From: Smittium culicis | Lineage: Eukaryota; Kickxellomycota; Harpellomycetes; Harpellales; Legeriomycetaceae | Assembly: GCA_001970855.1 (NCBI GenBank) | Contig: LSSN01000961.1 | Coordinates: forward strand, 1 to 64,000 | Length of the DNA: 64,000 nt | Direction: 5' to 3' | In this document: one piece after another, positions 1-10,951 of the stretch | How positions within the stretch are numbered: the first letter of the stretch is position 1 | Layout of the letters: every line of letters starts with the position of its first letter | Made by a program: the position numbers and the translations under genes | The notes under the pieces: model-generated | Databases searched by the model: none | Seen by the model: the letters and a program-made list of their open reading frames with translations, nothing else | What the model was told of the DNA's origin: nothing

Positions 1-374
1 GCGTCAATGTGGTTCCCTTTGAATTGGGCCCATGAGCAGCCGACTTTCATGTCGGAGCCACCAGTGCAGAACTTCTTAAGGCAGGTCATTTCACCTCCAA
101 AAAGCATGTGCTCGATGGAAACCTCCTTATACATGCTCATGTCTGTCAGATTTCCTTTTCTTCCTGCGTGGATTTTTTTGGCTGAGCTTTTTTGCATTTT
201 TTTGTTGCTAAGTTGTGATCTGGGATCATGGTTTAGCCTATGTTGGTTATTAACCCTAGTATAATCAGCAGTGTTGCTGTTTTGTACCTCATTTGTGAGG
301 CAATGAGGGTCATTTCCCTTCACAACGTCGCTAAATAAGGTTCTAGCACGTTTTACCGGCTTTCTAATGACCAT
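1..374 (-). CDS. LINE ORF1 N-terminal part (partial, open at window edge)
   Basis: The ATG is at 374-372 on the minus strand and the frame stays open for about 124 codons to the window edge. The first 23 residues (MVIRKPVKRARTLFSDVVKG then NDP) nearly match the start of the ORF1 at 39569. A variable basic linker follows. The frame then matches again over a block containing LFGGEMTCLKKFC and WAQFKGN, against IFGGKKSCLKRFC and WSQFKGD in the other copy. ORF1 proteins of such LINEs bind RNA and usually carry CCHC knuckles near the C-terminus; that part is not visible here. The conserved ends around a divergent linker argue for a real coding frame. The function is inferred from the element type. 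Confidence 0.8.
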   Translation of the reverse strand, partial: MVIRKPVKRARTLFSDVVKGNDPHCLTNEVQNSNTADYTRVNNQHRLNHDPRSQLSNKKMQKSSAKKIHAGRKGNLTDMSMYKEVSIEHMLFGGEMTCLKKFCTGGSDMKVGCSWAQFKGNHID

Positions 375-713
375 AATTAATTAAATTGGTGTTTTTTTTT
401 GTGCTTTTATTTATTTTTTGGTTTTTTTTGTGTAGGCTTTTTTTTATGTCGCAAATTAGTCGAAATAATCAAATTCGTTAAATTCGGCGATTTGTGTACT
501 TTTTTTTTCTCGATTTGGCTAATTAAAACCGTGCACCAGACTTGGGCACTTACAATTTAATTGCAATAGTTAAACTTTGTCTACAGAGACCAAACTTGTA
601 CCAAAATGTAGCTCTTGGCAAGGTCAACAAAGTTGAATTAACAAGTTAAAGTCGATAGACTACGCGTTCGATGGTTATAGTCAATTTTATTTAGAAAGGG
701 CGTAAAAAAAGTG
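375..713 (-). promoter_or_regulatory. LINE 5' untranslated leader / probable internal promoter
   Basis: About 330 bp between the inferred 5' end of LINE copy A and its ORF1 ATG. It matches the leader of copy B (39230-39568) far more closely than the two ORF1 proteins match each other. LINEs carry their promoter inside the 5' UTR, so a conserved leader fits that role. Promoter activity itself is inferred. Confidence 0.5.
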
Positions 714-785
714 AATAGTAGATATGAAATACATTTTTCAATTATTCTATAACTATAGGCTCGCCCAAATAAATTTCATAATAAA

Positions 786-1029
786 TGGATGATTCTTTAA
801 AACATAGGAAATTTTTGATTTAAAGAGTTACAGTGTTTAAATTCGGCTAAAAATTTAATAGTAAGTTAATAATAACAGGATTTGTAAAGCAAGTAATATT
901 TATAAAATCGAGTATAAATAAAAATATAAACGCCATTAAAATTCAGCCATTTATAACTTTTATTTACAAATATTCGAAACAATGAATATTAGCTACAAAA
1001 AATTGCTTTCTTCTGTCAGAATCTCCGAA
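786..1029 (+). repeat. TA-type MITE family T1, diverged copy
   Basis: Starts TGGATGATTCT and ends AGAATCTCCGA, matching the T1 termini, with the internal landmark AAAGAGTTACAGTGT shared with other copies. The middle is strongly diverged, so this is an old insertion. It sits 70 bp from the 5' end of LINE copy A. Confidence 0.5.
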
Positions 1030-1508
1030 TTGTATATTATGCAAACACATCTATAATAAAGTAATATTTTTTTATATTTTTGAGAGCTTTTTTATACGCT
1101 TCTCTCATAATTAATATCAATTAATTCTAAATATTATTTTCAATATCATCTTTACCAATATAGTAACTATATATATTATATGATTTTCGCCTTTTTTTTT
1201 GTTAAACTGTATTTTTTTAAATACTTTATTATCAAATAAAGCTCCTGAAATTTTCGAATAAAAAAATCTCATTATTCTAATACTATCCGTGGATTAGATT
1301 TAGATTTAGATTTTTACTATTCTATAGTATTATATCATAAACTATCTCTTTAAAACGCTTTCCACTTTTTCGCCCTGTAGTAAATAAAATCACAATATTT
1401 AAGATATATAATTCAAAACATATTTTAGATAATATATTAAACTATTGTTTAAAAGATTCAACACCTTGAGACTTATATTTTAGATATATCTGAATAATAT
1501 AATGTATA

Positions 1509-1692
1509 TAGGATATTCTTAGAAGAGACAGAACTTTTTTTCTTTGAAATTATATTTTCTTATTTAAATTAGATAAAGCTATTGATTGTATCAGGCGATT
1601 CATTTGATGATATTTTCTAAACAGATTTAAAAATAAAAGTGAAGTAGGAAATATTGTATACGAAATGTTCCGCCTCTTGATAAAGTCTACCA
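1509..1692 (+). repeat. TA-type MITE family T2, diverged copy
   Basis: Shares with the copies at 53.6-54.0 kb the order of landmarks GGATATTCTT, a GAACTTTTTT block, TTGTATCAG, CATTTGATGAT and a terminal TTCCGCCTCTTGA. About 184 bp, close to the family length. Confidence 0.55.
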
Positions 1693-2499
1693 TATTAGCT
1701 TTTATCCCCAATTTTCAGAGATTAATTATTAGTTTTAAATTATTTATATGATATTTTTTGCCAATTGCTGAATTGTTAAGTTCAACAACTTGCAGTTGTT
1801 CCCCCCCCTTTTTTTTTTTGCTTTAATTTAATCTTTATAATTGAGCAGTTTAATTTTCTAAATTAACAGTATATAACGAAAATAATTAACAAAATTACCT
1901 GAGGAATAAAATAAATGGAGCGAAAAAGAAAACTAATTATCTTGTACCATTTTGGCCCACTAAACAGGATCACAAATTATATGATTAATACATTTTTGAT
2001 CATACGCTTGGGAAAGGGATAAAAGCGACCCGATCTTAAGATTTTACTTGATATGAAAATTGGTACATTATTTTTCAACCAATGACTCATAGCAGCTAGA
2101 TTAACCAAACGAATTTTGACCAATAATATTTAAAAAGCGTTCAAATAATTTTTTAATTTAATAATTTTTAAATGATTAATTAATAGCTTTTGGCGAAAAT
2201 GTTTGATTAATCAGGCCCTACGCTGATAGAGATAAATTAGTACAATAAATGTGAGATTCTTTTGTAAAGCGAGCATTTTTAATTAAATTTATCTTTCGCT
2301 TCAAATTTTATTTGAAGTTTAAATTCAATCGTATTATTATAAGATGGGCTAGATAGTTTAACCAACAAATCCACCTACCAATTATTAACAAACGAAACTA
2401 CAACGTAAGAGTGTATATCCCCTCCCTTAGAATCTCCCAAATATTGGATCCAAGATTCGATGAACTCTTCTATAGTTAAAATTTGGCACTATTTTTTTA

Positions 2500-2870
2500 T
2501 TTTTTTTACACGGAATTTTATTGGCGCGAAAACAATAATAGAAAATACGCGGTAAATAAACTAAAAAAATAGAAATTCGGTGCAAGGCATAAAAAAACTA
2601 ATATTCTAATACTAATAAATTTCTCTGCTGGTCTACCGACTGCGTACCTAAAGGGAAATGGGATCAATCTACCAACAGAAAGATCCACCCAGGTATTGCT
2701 TCAAGTAGGCTGGATGTCTGAAGTTACAAGCAGTCATTGAATTAAGCTCGTTCCAACAAAATTGAATTCGTTGAGTTCATTGAGCTCCTAGTCAGATCCT
2801 ACACCTAACAGGATTAATAAAAAATAGACTCCTACCCAAACGTGGGAATGATCGACCTGGCTCTCCTACA
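2500..2870 (+). repeat. Dispersed repeat R4, copy 1
   Basis: Aligns along most of its length with 35540-35890, from GGAATTTTATTGG to CCCAAACGTGGGAA, with small indels. The DNA immediately downstream to about 3075 is less AT-rich than its surroundings. On the minus strand it reads as an open frame broken by two TAG codons, so the repeat may be part of a decayed coding element. No terminal inverted repeats or recognisable protein domain were seen. The class is unknown. Confidence 0.6.
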
Positions 2871-3171
2871 ATAAGCTGCTAAACGGCTGAGTTCCGAAAT
2901 GCTGTCGAACGCTGGACTTGTGCACAGATAATGTCTCAGACTGTGCTAAACGAATCGGTTCCTCCTGTTTCTAGATTGTCCTCCTCATGAATCGCTGTTC
3001 TCCGAATCGATTGTCGTTGCCTTTATTATCTACAACCAAGGATAGTGCAACGCTATGTGAAATTTTAGTATAGTTTACTTAGAAAAGTACACTACTTAAG
3101 CCCATAAACCATGACAAGGCATTTCGCTCTTAGGAGTAACGGTTAACATTTAGCACTAACTAAATTTGATT

Positions 3172-3367
3172 TTAGCCGTTTCCCGACCAACACTCTTTAA
3201 AAAATTTTAATGAATGATTCGTTAAAGATTTATAAGTAAATTAGTTATTTACTGTTTATATGCAATATACCAATTTTTCTTAAGGCCTCAGAATTAAAGT
3301 ATTTTAACTGAACTCAGTTGACTATATTTCGAGATCAAAAATAGTCTACTGCCCGTGAAAGGGTTAA
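3172..3367 (+). repeat. TTAA MITE family P1 copy
   Basis: Left end CGTTTCCCGACCAACACTCT, right end CTGCCCGTGAAAGGGTTAA; the left flank is TTAG instead of TTAA. Full length at 196 bp and nearly unrearranged. Confidence 0.75.
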
Positions 3368-4560
3368 AACGGGCCACTTGGTTATAATTAATACCATAAG
3401 TAACTCAGCACATTATCTCATCCCTTTTGTCTTTATTTACACAATACTAGTATAATAGAATCACCGTGCAATTCAAAAAAACCAGATTTGAATACTTTTT
3501 TATTATCTAAAAGCACCCATAGTACATATCGACGACAGACTATTACCAATTGGCTTGAGGCAATTCAAGTTTATTTTTACATAAAAGTACACATATTAAT
3601 TTATGAAATGCTTAAAGGGAATTTTTTCATTTATGCTATTATTAAAAAATCAAAAGATTTTTTGTTCTGATATTTCAGCTGTAGGGTGTAAAATAACTTT
3701 GGCACAGTTTAGAAATAATAAGGGGTTTTAGCGCTTATTTAGTAAATGTAATTCGGGGTTAATTTGTAAAGAAAATATGTGAAATTTAACAATTATCAGA
3801 AATGTTACTATTTTCTTGCCAAGAAATAATTAAATTCTAATGAAGCGAGCTTTATTTGCTTAATAAAAAAAATGATATTTGGGATTTTGTTTTGGATGTA
3901 ACCTTTGATTTATTTAATAAATTAGGCAACCATAATGTGGAGTGCAAACATAATTAGGGGTAATCGATATAACCAAATATGTATGTGTAAGAGCTTATTA
4001 CGAGAAGCGTGATGTTTTTATGTTATAATTTATTTGCTATCGATATTAGAAAAAAAATGATAGTAGAATCGCTATTGTATCCAATATAATTTTCTAGTCG
4101 GATTTAATAAAAAAAAAATGAAGATTGGATTAAAATTGGCCCTTTCTCTGCTTTTGGAAATAACAGAAAAAAGCGCATCGCTTATAAAAGAAAAATGAGT
4201 CAGTACAATTAATAAAAAAAAAGAAATCCAATTTGTCAAAAAAGCTGCTATTAACTAACCATTATTTTTTCTTGGCGTATATTCGTGTAAGTGCCAACCT
4301 ATGCTCTACTTTATTTTGCTTTTTTTGGTGTTATATTTTCAACAATCAGCTAAAATGTTACTGAGAAAAGTTTCATCTGCCTAGAAATTTACAAATTGTT
4401 AATTAAAAAAATTTAATAGGATTCAATTTTCTAAAGAATATCATAACTTGAGTTACCTGGCTAAAATCCTTTACTCCTCTGATTCAGGAGATCGTGTATT
4501 AATAGTGTTATAAAACTCATTTAAACACGCGAATGTTATTATTAAGATAAAAGAATTTCA

Positions 4561-4568
4561 TATATAAG
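4561..4568 (+). promoter_or_regulatory. Possible TATA box of the P450 gene
   Basis: TATATAAG lies 124 nt before the P450 ATG. In DNA this AT-rich such a match is weak on its own; the spacing would give a leader of roughly 90-100 nt. Confidence 0.25.
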
Positions 4569-4691
4569 GACAAAGGGGTTTCAATTTGTAAAGACTATCA
4601 CATGGATTGAGCTTTGGTTAATTTTGATTTATAACTTACAGCATATTATCATCTTTTTATCTACTTAGATTGGAAACATTAATCTTACAAT

Positions 4692-6641
4692 ATGGAAAGT
4701 CTAATAAAACTTGCCGATCTATCATATTCTTACTTTTTAAAGAATTTCTCCAACAAAAAAACTCTTTATTCAGTTTTCATCGCTTATGGCGTATACAAAG
4801 TAAGCATTTGATAAACAAGACCTCTAATTAAAATAAAATCCCAGCTAACCATTATTTATTAATGTGCCTAGACAATCTACTATGCATTTTTTGACCCATT
4901 AAGAAAAATACCCGGGCCTTGGTATGCCCGCTTTACCAAAATTCCATTCAATCTTGCTCTTTTGACTGGGGAAGATACAAGATATCATCAATCGCTGCAC
5001 GATAAGTTTGGACCAATATCCAGAGTTAGTCCAAATAGCGTTTCCGTAGCAAACACAAAAGAATACAAAAGATTGTTTGCTTCTTACAAATTCCGAAAGG
5101 GCGAAATCTATGAAGGCTTCGCTAATGTAGATGAAAATATTCTCTCCACTAGAGGTGAAGACTTTAATAGAATGAGGGTAATGTATTATTAAAAATATTT
5201 ACAAGTTATAGACTTATTTACATTAAATATATCATAATTCATTAATAGAGAAGGCAAGTTGGGCCTGCTTTTAGTACAACAGGTCTGAATACTGTCGATT
5301 CTTTAGTTTTTGGATTGTGCGTCACAAACGTAGAAAACAAGTTTATTCAGGATATAGAATTAGGGAACGGTATTGCTGAATTTAATTTCTTTAAACACTA
5401 TCAAAACATCGCGGCTGATGTTATTGGGGAGCTAGCATTTGGAAAAAGCTTTGATGCAGTTAAAAACAACGGCCATGAAATTATCAGCTGGGTTAACGCA
5501 GCAATGAGCAACTCTATAATTGTAAGAAATTTATTACACATTAATTGATTTATAAGTAATAATCATCTTTGAAACATATATTTATAAAACTTCTTTCACT
5601 TTAAATCAGTATACATTGTATTCTCCTTTTTAGTTCAAATCTTTTCCTGTGCTAAAATTGATTCAAGGATTGATCCCTGCACTAACAATAAACGAAACGA
5701 AACTTAAAGAATATTGTCTTGGCGCTGTTAATGAACGCAGAAATATGATTAAAAACAACAAGTATGACAACGAAAGAATCGACATTCTGCAAATGTACCT
5801 GACTGCCATTAATACTTCAAACAATAAACCGCTATCAGAAGACGAGCTTATTTCCGAGATGGTTACTATGGTTATTGCAGGAGTTGATACTACTAGCGTA
5901 ACAATGACTTGGCTAACAATTTACTATCTGGCATATCCAGCTATCTATAAAAAAGTTATAGATGAAATCAGAACAAACTTCCCTGACAAAGATAGCAAAA
6001 TCACTCAACATGATGCAAAAGAAAAACTTCCATACTTTATTGCAACAGTGTATGAAACTTTAAGGATTGTTGGATCAGTAGGAGGAAGTCTCTTCAGAGA
6101 AGCCCCTAAAGAAGGCGTTGAAATTTTGGGCTATAATATACCACAAGGCAACGAATTTGGAATGTTTATACCTGGAACCCATAATGATACTGAAGTATGG
6201 GATGACCCAAAAACTTTCAATCCTGATCGATTCCTTGGCCCTGAAGGTGAAAATCGTAAAAAAGATATTGTCGCATTTTCATCTGGAGTTAGAATTTGCC
6301 CTGGAAGAAAGTAAGATTTTCCCATTTAATATATATTACTTTTATAATACAACATATATCGGAACAAAAGAATTATAATTTAAAATTATTAGAATTTATT
6401 TAATCATTAAAATATTTATTAATAAATTAGCCTCGCGTGGATGGAAATATTCCAAATTATTCCAAACATGCTCAAGGATTTTGAACTAGAGCTCCCAGCT
6501 GACTCTAAATTCGGCCCTAAATTCCCTGACCCAAAAAGAAACAACCTACCTTTGATACCAAAAGATATAACTTTTGGTACAAGAACACCAGCTAATATTG
6601 ATACTGACTGCAGAGTTTTTATAAAAAAGCGCATTTACTAA
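4692..6641 (+). CDS. Cytochrome P450 monooxygenase (five exons)
   Basis: Exons 4692-4799, 4872-5177, 5249-5521, 5634-6310 and 6431-6641 join in frame to 524 aa; all four introns (71-120 nt) are GT..AG. A haem-thiolate monooxygenase is shown by AGVDTT at residues 311-316 (oxygen-activating I helix), ETLR at 370-373 (ExxR), PDRF, and FSSGVRICPGRN at 444-455 with Cys451 as the haem ligand. The Asn of this motif is created by the last splice junction, which strongly supports the model. A hydrophobic stretch near residues 24-45, followed by the proline-rich hinge PGPW, indicates a membrane-anchored microsomal enzyme that would need a reductase partner. Length and motifs are complete, so it is probably active. 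Substrate is unknown: the overall look is of a fungal E-class group I P450, but no neighbouring pathway gene hints at a role. A MITE begins 17 bp after the stop. Confidence 0.93.
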
Positions 6642-6657
6642 CTATTTTTATAGAACT

Positions 6658-6848
6658 ATTTCTTTCCCGTTCAACAAAATAAAGGAATGTATCTATTGAT
6701 AGTTTATATTACATTTATAAATATATTGCTTGCTATTCTTTAAAAAAAAATTTTTTTTAAAGGACCTAGTATTTAAATTGATTTTTTTGAATTCAGTTGT
6801 CTATATAAGATAGATCAAAAACAGAATGTCGTTCCGTGAAAGAGTTAA
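6658..6848 (+). repeat. TTAA MITE family P1, diverged copy in the P450 3' region
   Basis: Begins CTTTCCCGTTCAACA and ends TTCCGTGAAAGAGTTAA, with a recognisable middle (GAATTCAGTTG, TAGATCAAAAAC). It starts 17 bp after the P450 stop codon. The only nearby AATAAA (6678-6683) lies inside it. Confidence 0.6.
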
Positions 6849-7707
6849 GGATTAAACATATCCCATGTCTATTAATAATTATTTTAACTACTATTAAAAT
6901 ACCTAACCATTAAAAATAATTGCTATTATTATCTAAAGAATTTTTTATATGAATGATCCTAGAAGAAGAAAGTATTTTATATAGTTTTTGAGGTTACAAT
7001 GTGATAAAACTGCTTAAAAAGAGATTTTCGAATGATTAAAACGTGTAACAATTTTAAGTAAATTAGTGCAATATAACAGAAATTCTTTTTTATTCAGTCT
7101 GTATTGCAATTATTTTTAGTATTGTTGTCCCAAAAGATCTAAACTCTATCAAAGTACGCTCTTCATAAAAAATCTGATAATTTTTATAAAATCACTTTTC
7201 ATAAGCGATAAGCCTGTTCACCCTGAATAAATTTTTATTTTTTGGTATGTATATTTGGTACACGAATTTGGCTGTTTCGTACCTTTTTTTTATTAAAATT
7301 CAGCGGATTTTACATTTAAACACTTTCTAATTATTTTTATAGAGTGATGTTTTTTAATGGGAATTGAACGCAAGTTAGACCTTTTTGGGACAAAATAATT
7401 AAACTTATTTAAAAGTCACAATTGGTCATACATCGAAACAATTTTATATATTGGATGCATTATATTTCATAGCGATAAAACTTTAATTTAATATATTAAT
7501 TTATTTATTTGACATTCGATTGAATAATTTTTGCAGTTCAAAAAAAAAAAAACTAATAGTTCTTGAAAGCATTAAATAACTTGACCACAAAAGTTTATCA
7601 TCCTAATCCGTCTCTCTCTTTCACTCTAACACGGAAGTGAAAAACTGGGCTACTAATATACTTGTGCTAAATTCGAATTAATCAAACTAGAATTTAATAT
7701 AAGTCGC

Positions 7708-8002
7708 GTAACCTTTTCTGATCCAACATTCTTAATAAAAAAACAAAATTTTTATTCGCTTATTATTCATTAGTAAATCTATTATATGGTATAATTCTAC
7801 AAAAAGCCAATAACTGAAAGAGTTTTAGAAATAAATTATTGTCGCTGGTCAAAGTCGGCATACTTTTAAAATGAATTAATAAACTCAGATAAAAAAATAA
7901 ATAAACTCTCTGAAAAAAAAAAAAAAAAGATAAAAAAAAGAATGATCACAGTTGGCTGTGTTTTTTAGAACATAAATTGGATATTGCCCGTGAAAATGCT
8001 AA
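7708..8002 (+). repeat. TTAA MITE family P1, degenerate expanded copy
   Basis: The left end (ACCTTTTCTGATCCAACATT) and right end (TTGCCCGTGAAAATGCTAAA) resemble the P1 termini, but the interior is about 100 bp longer than usual and contains an A-run. Probably an old copy with later insertions. Confidence 0.4.
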
Positions 8003-8698
8003 AACTTCGTGTAAATTAAAATGGCTATTAAGCCTTTATGGAGCATAAAATATCGGAGATAAAAAATTAATGCAAAAAAAGACTAGCATTCACAATATTT
8101 TATTTTATTTTTTTGGCAATAGTTTCCATGATTATACTAGAATTAGGTGCTAGAATTTTAATAATTAAAAAAAGTAACAATTCTTTCGAGAATTTTTAAA
8201 AAGAAAATGCATTTTAAACCAGGGTAATCAAAGAATATAATTTTAAAAAAGTATTACTAATTGCAACATGAAACAACAGCATAAAATATTAATATGCCAT
8301 TATCTACTATAATTTTGACACATTCCTAATTATGAATTTTTTTTAAATATAGTCCTACTCATTAATATATAATGCGAGCTAAAAAAAAAAAATTATTATG
8401 CAATGTGAGATGTAGTTAATTAGTTAAATATAATTATTATTAGTTTAATAATAGTTGGTACACTAATTACCTTTACACAAATATTAATATTTTATGCGCT
8501 TAATAAAATTTTAGTTTTAAATTAATCCATTTTAAAATTTCAAAAGCTTATTGGCTTTTATCAAATCATGAAGTAAAAGCATATTATTTATAATCCAGAT
8601 TTTGAATTAATTTTATTCAAACAGTAACAACAAAATTGTAAAGCTTAGGATGACATTTAAAAAAGATAAATACTATCAAAAATTTCTCCAAAAAAAAT

Positions 8699-8706
8699 TA
8701 TAAATA
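8699..8706 (+). promoter_or_regulatory. TATA box of the small secreted protein gene
   Basis: TATAAATA followed by GCC lies 113 nt before the ATG at 8812. The same TATAAATAGCC string precedes the YCII gene at 38095, which makes both matches more believable. Confidence 0.5.
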
Positions 8707-8811
8707 GCCACGTATATCAACAGATCAATCATTATTATCAAAAAGTTTTTATAAGAAAGATTAAATAAGTATTTCTTTTTGAAGAATAAAAAAACTTAAC
8801 AAGAAAGCAAA

Positions 8812-9333
8812 ATGAAATCCTCAATTATTAAACTAGGAGCATTGATGGCAATAAATATGGTTAATGCGCATTGTGGATGTGGATGTGGACATGGTCACGG
8901 GTAAGCTTACTTATTTTAACAAAATATTTTCTTTTATCAATTAAATTATGCTTCAATTTATCATATTAAAAATACAATAAAAAAAATTAGACATCATAAC
9001 AGCGCGAACCCATTCGATAGTGGCGATCTTCAGTACATGAACAGCTACATTAATCAGGTCTGTGATAATGGTCAGTGTAACATTGATCTAACACTTGGAA
9101 AGGGAACTGTAACTGTCAAAGCAAGGCTCCAGACAATCGGGTGTCCAAGCAAATCTGCAAATCTCAGCGCTATGTATTCAGCTGCAAGTGATCTTACAGC
9201 AAATGCTCAAAATAAAAGTACTTGCATTGGTGGGTGTACTGTATATATGTCATGGAGATATGATAACAGCAACAATTCGTATGGCTATAGATATGGTCAG
9301 ATCAACATCTCTGCGTATGGCCAACTTTTGTAA
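8812..9333 (+). CDS. Small secreted His/Cys-rich protein (two exons)
   Basis: Exons 8812-8900 and 8991-9333, joined across a 90-nt GT..AG intron, give 143 aa. Residues 1-19 form a typical signal peptide ending VNA, so the predicted mature N-terminus is His20. It is followed by alternating Cys/Gly and His/Gly: Cys21, 23, 25 and His27, 29, 31, 32. The remaining domain of about 100 residues has five more cysteines, including VCDNGQC and TCIGGC, suitable for disulfides, and ends in a Tyr/Gly/Asn-rich segment. The intron falls exactly in the His/Gly tract. I do not recognise the family. The His/Cys head suggests metal binding, and the export signal places it outside the cell or in the cell wall. 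It could be an effector-like or adhesion protein, but nothing in the window shows a partner. Confidence 0.8.
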
Positions 9334-9633
9334 ATGACTTTAGACCAAGCTTGAAATTTAGATTTTCTATAAAAACTGTAGATAATTAACGTTTAAATTT
9401 GACAAAGTTAAATTTTAAAATTTTTTATGACAATGAAATTTAGATAAATTAAAACTTATTAACGGTCCAAAAATGATGATTTTATTTAAGTTTTGATTTT
9501 TTTATCGCGTTTTTTTTTAGTGAAAAAGGTTTTTATTTTTTATAATATAATTTATAATAATATGCAGTTATGTCTTATTGTATCTTAAAATATTCCTAAA
9601 AAGTGTAGAATATATATAATTAAGCTAGGTTGA
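9334..9633. other. AT-rich intergenic spacer
   Basis: Follows the small secreted protein gene. Homopolymer-rich, with no open frame or repeat-family match seen before the 7-bp array begins. Confidence 0.6.
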
Positions 9634-9943
9634 TTGATATTTGATATTTGATATTTGATATTTGATATTTGATATTTGATATTTGATATTTGATATTTGA
9701 TATTTGATATTTGATATTTGATATTTGATATTTGATATTTGATATTTGATATTTGATATTTGATATTTGATATTTGATATTTGATATTTGATATTTGATA
9801 TTTGATATTTGATATTTGATATTTGATATTTGATATTTGATATTTGATATTTGATATTTGATATTTGATATTTGATATTTGATATTTGATATTTGATATT
9901 TGATATTTGATATTTGATATTTGATATTTGATATTTGATATTT
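9634..9943. repeat. 7-bp tandem array (TGATATT), about 44 units
   Basis: Perfect or near-perfect head-to-tail copies of TGATATT over about 310 bp. Because the unit length is not a multiple of three and contains no stop in any phase on the minus strand, long spurious open frames of the heptapeptide NIKYQIS appear there. The uniformity points to recent expansion by slippage or unequal exchange. Confidence 0.97.
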
Positions 9944-10754
9944 AATACACGAAAGAAGTTCAAGCTGATCAATAATCAAAGAGTTTATTTATTTAGGTTA
10001 TATATACATTCTAAAAAAACTAATTTTTAGTTTCAAAATTTACTTTTAAATTCCAAGATTTATGGTATGTTTTAACCTTGTTTTTTATGTTAGATACATT
10101 CCTAAATAAAAAAAAACATGAAAAAAAATATATACTACAATCAGTTTGAAATTACAATTATAAGATATAAAATATCGGATTTTTTGAAAACTATAAATCA
10201 CTCTTTAAAATTCGTGAAAATAAAGTGCTATCTCATATTTTTATGCGTAAAACACGAATTAAATATTAGTAAAGTATTACGAGTGTGTAAATATTATAAA
10301 TGAAACCTATGGTTATAGGAACGTATATCCAAACCCCATTTAATTTATTACCAGTTTCATTTAAACCTTTTATGAAATAAACAAAACTCTAACAAAAACA
10401 AAAAACAATAGAAACTTGGAGATAACTGTCTTTTAATTTTAAACAGATATTGACGAGAGAAAATTTAATAAATAATTAAATTAATCATACTATAAACTAC
10501 AGTCTATTAAAAAATTTTCCTTAATTTGATAAAAAACTAAATATAAACACATATGCGATAAAAAAATGGAACTGATAAAATCAAAAATTAATTTATTTAT
10601 TCTTTAATCAATAAAATATTTTGCAAAGTATTATTTATGATAATATTAATCTAGGCTTTATTTTTATGTTTCCATTTACAAATAAGAAAACACACTATAA
10701 ACTACATAGCTGAATCGATATAAATAAGAATTTAATTCTATTAAAAATGTCTAG
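9944..10754. other. AT-rich intergenic DNA
   Basis: Only a 61-codon plus-strand frame at 10118-10303 is present. Its composition (Lys, Ile, Tyr, Asn) is what AT-rich noise gives. No repeat-family match was recognised. Confidence 0.6.
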
Positions 10755-10951
10755 TTAACTCTTTCACGAGTGGTAGACAACTTTTGATCTACAAAATATA
10801 TCAAATTATTTTTAATTAAAATACTTTAACCCCGAGACCTTAAGAAATATTAGTATATTGATAAGTAACAGCAAATAATATACCTGCATATAAATCATAA
10901 ACGAATCATAAAATTGATTTTTTTAAAGAGCGTTGAAAAGGAAAGGGTTAA
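10755..10951 (-). repeat. TTAA MITE family P1 copy
   Basis: Exact TTAA on both sides; ends TTAACTCTTTCACGAGTGG and GAAAAGGAAAGGGTTAA. Full length (197 bp), inverted relative to the 3172 copy. Confidence 0.8.

Larger units (their letters stand above)
1..713 (-). mobile_element. LINE copy A, 5' end (runs off the window start)
   Basis: Read on the minus strand, positions 713 to 375 match the leader of the LINE at 39230-39568 almost base for base, including the long A-run, and are followed by an open ORF1 start. Similarity to the other copy begins near 713, so this is taken as the 5' end of the element. The rest of the element lies outside the window. No stop interrupts the visible coding part, so this copy could be younger or more intact than the one at 39 kb. 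Confidence 0.85.

Noticed and set aside
9620..9979. Two minus-strand frames of about 115 codons encoding repeated NIKYQIS
   Set aside because: Produced by the 7-bp array, which has no stop on that strand in any phase; there is no non-repeat coding sequence around it.
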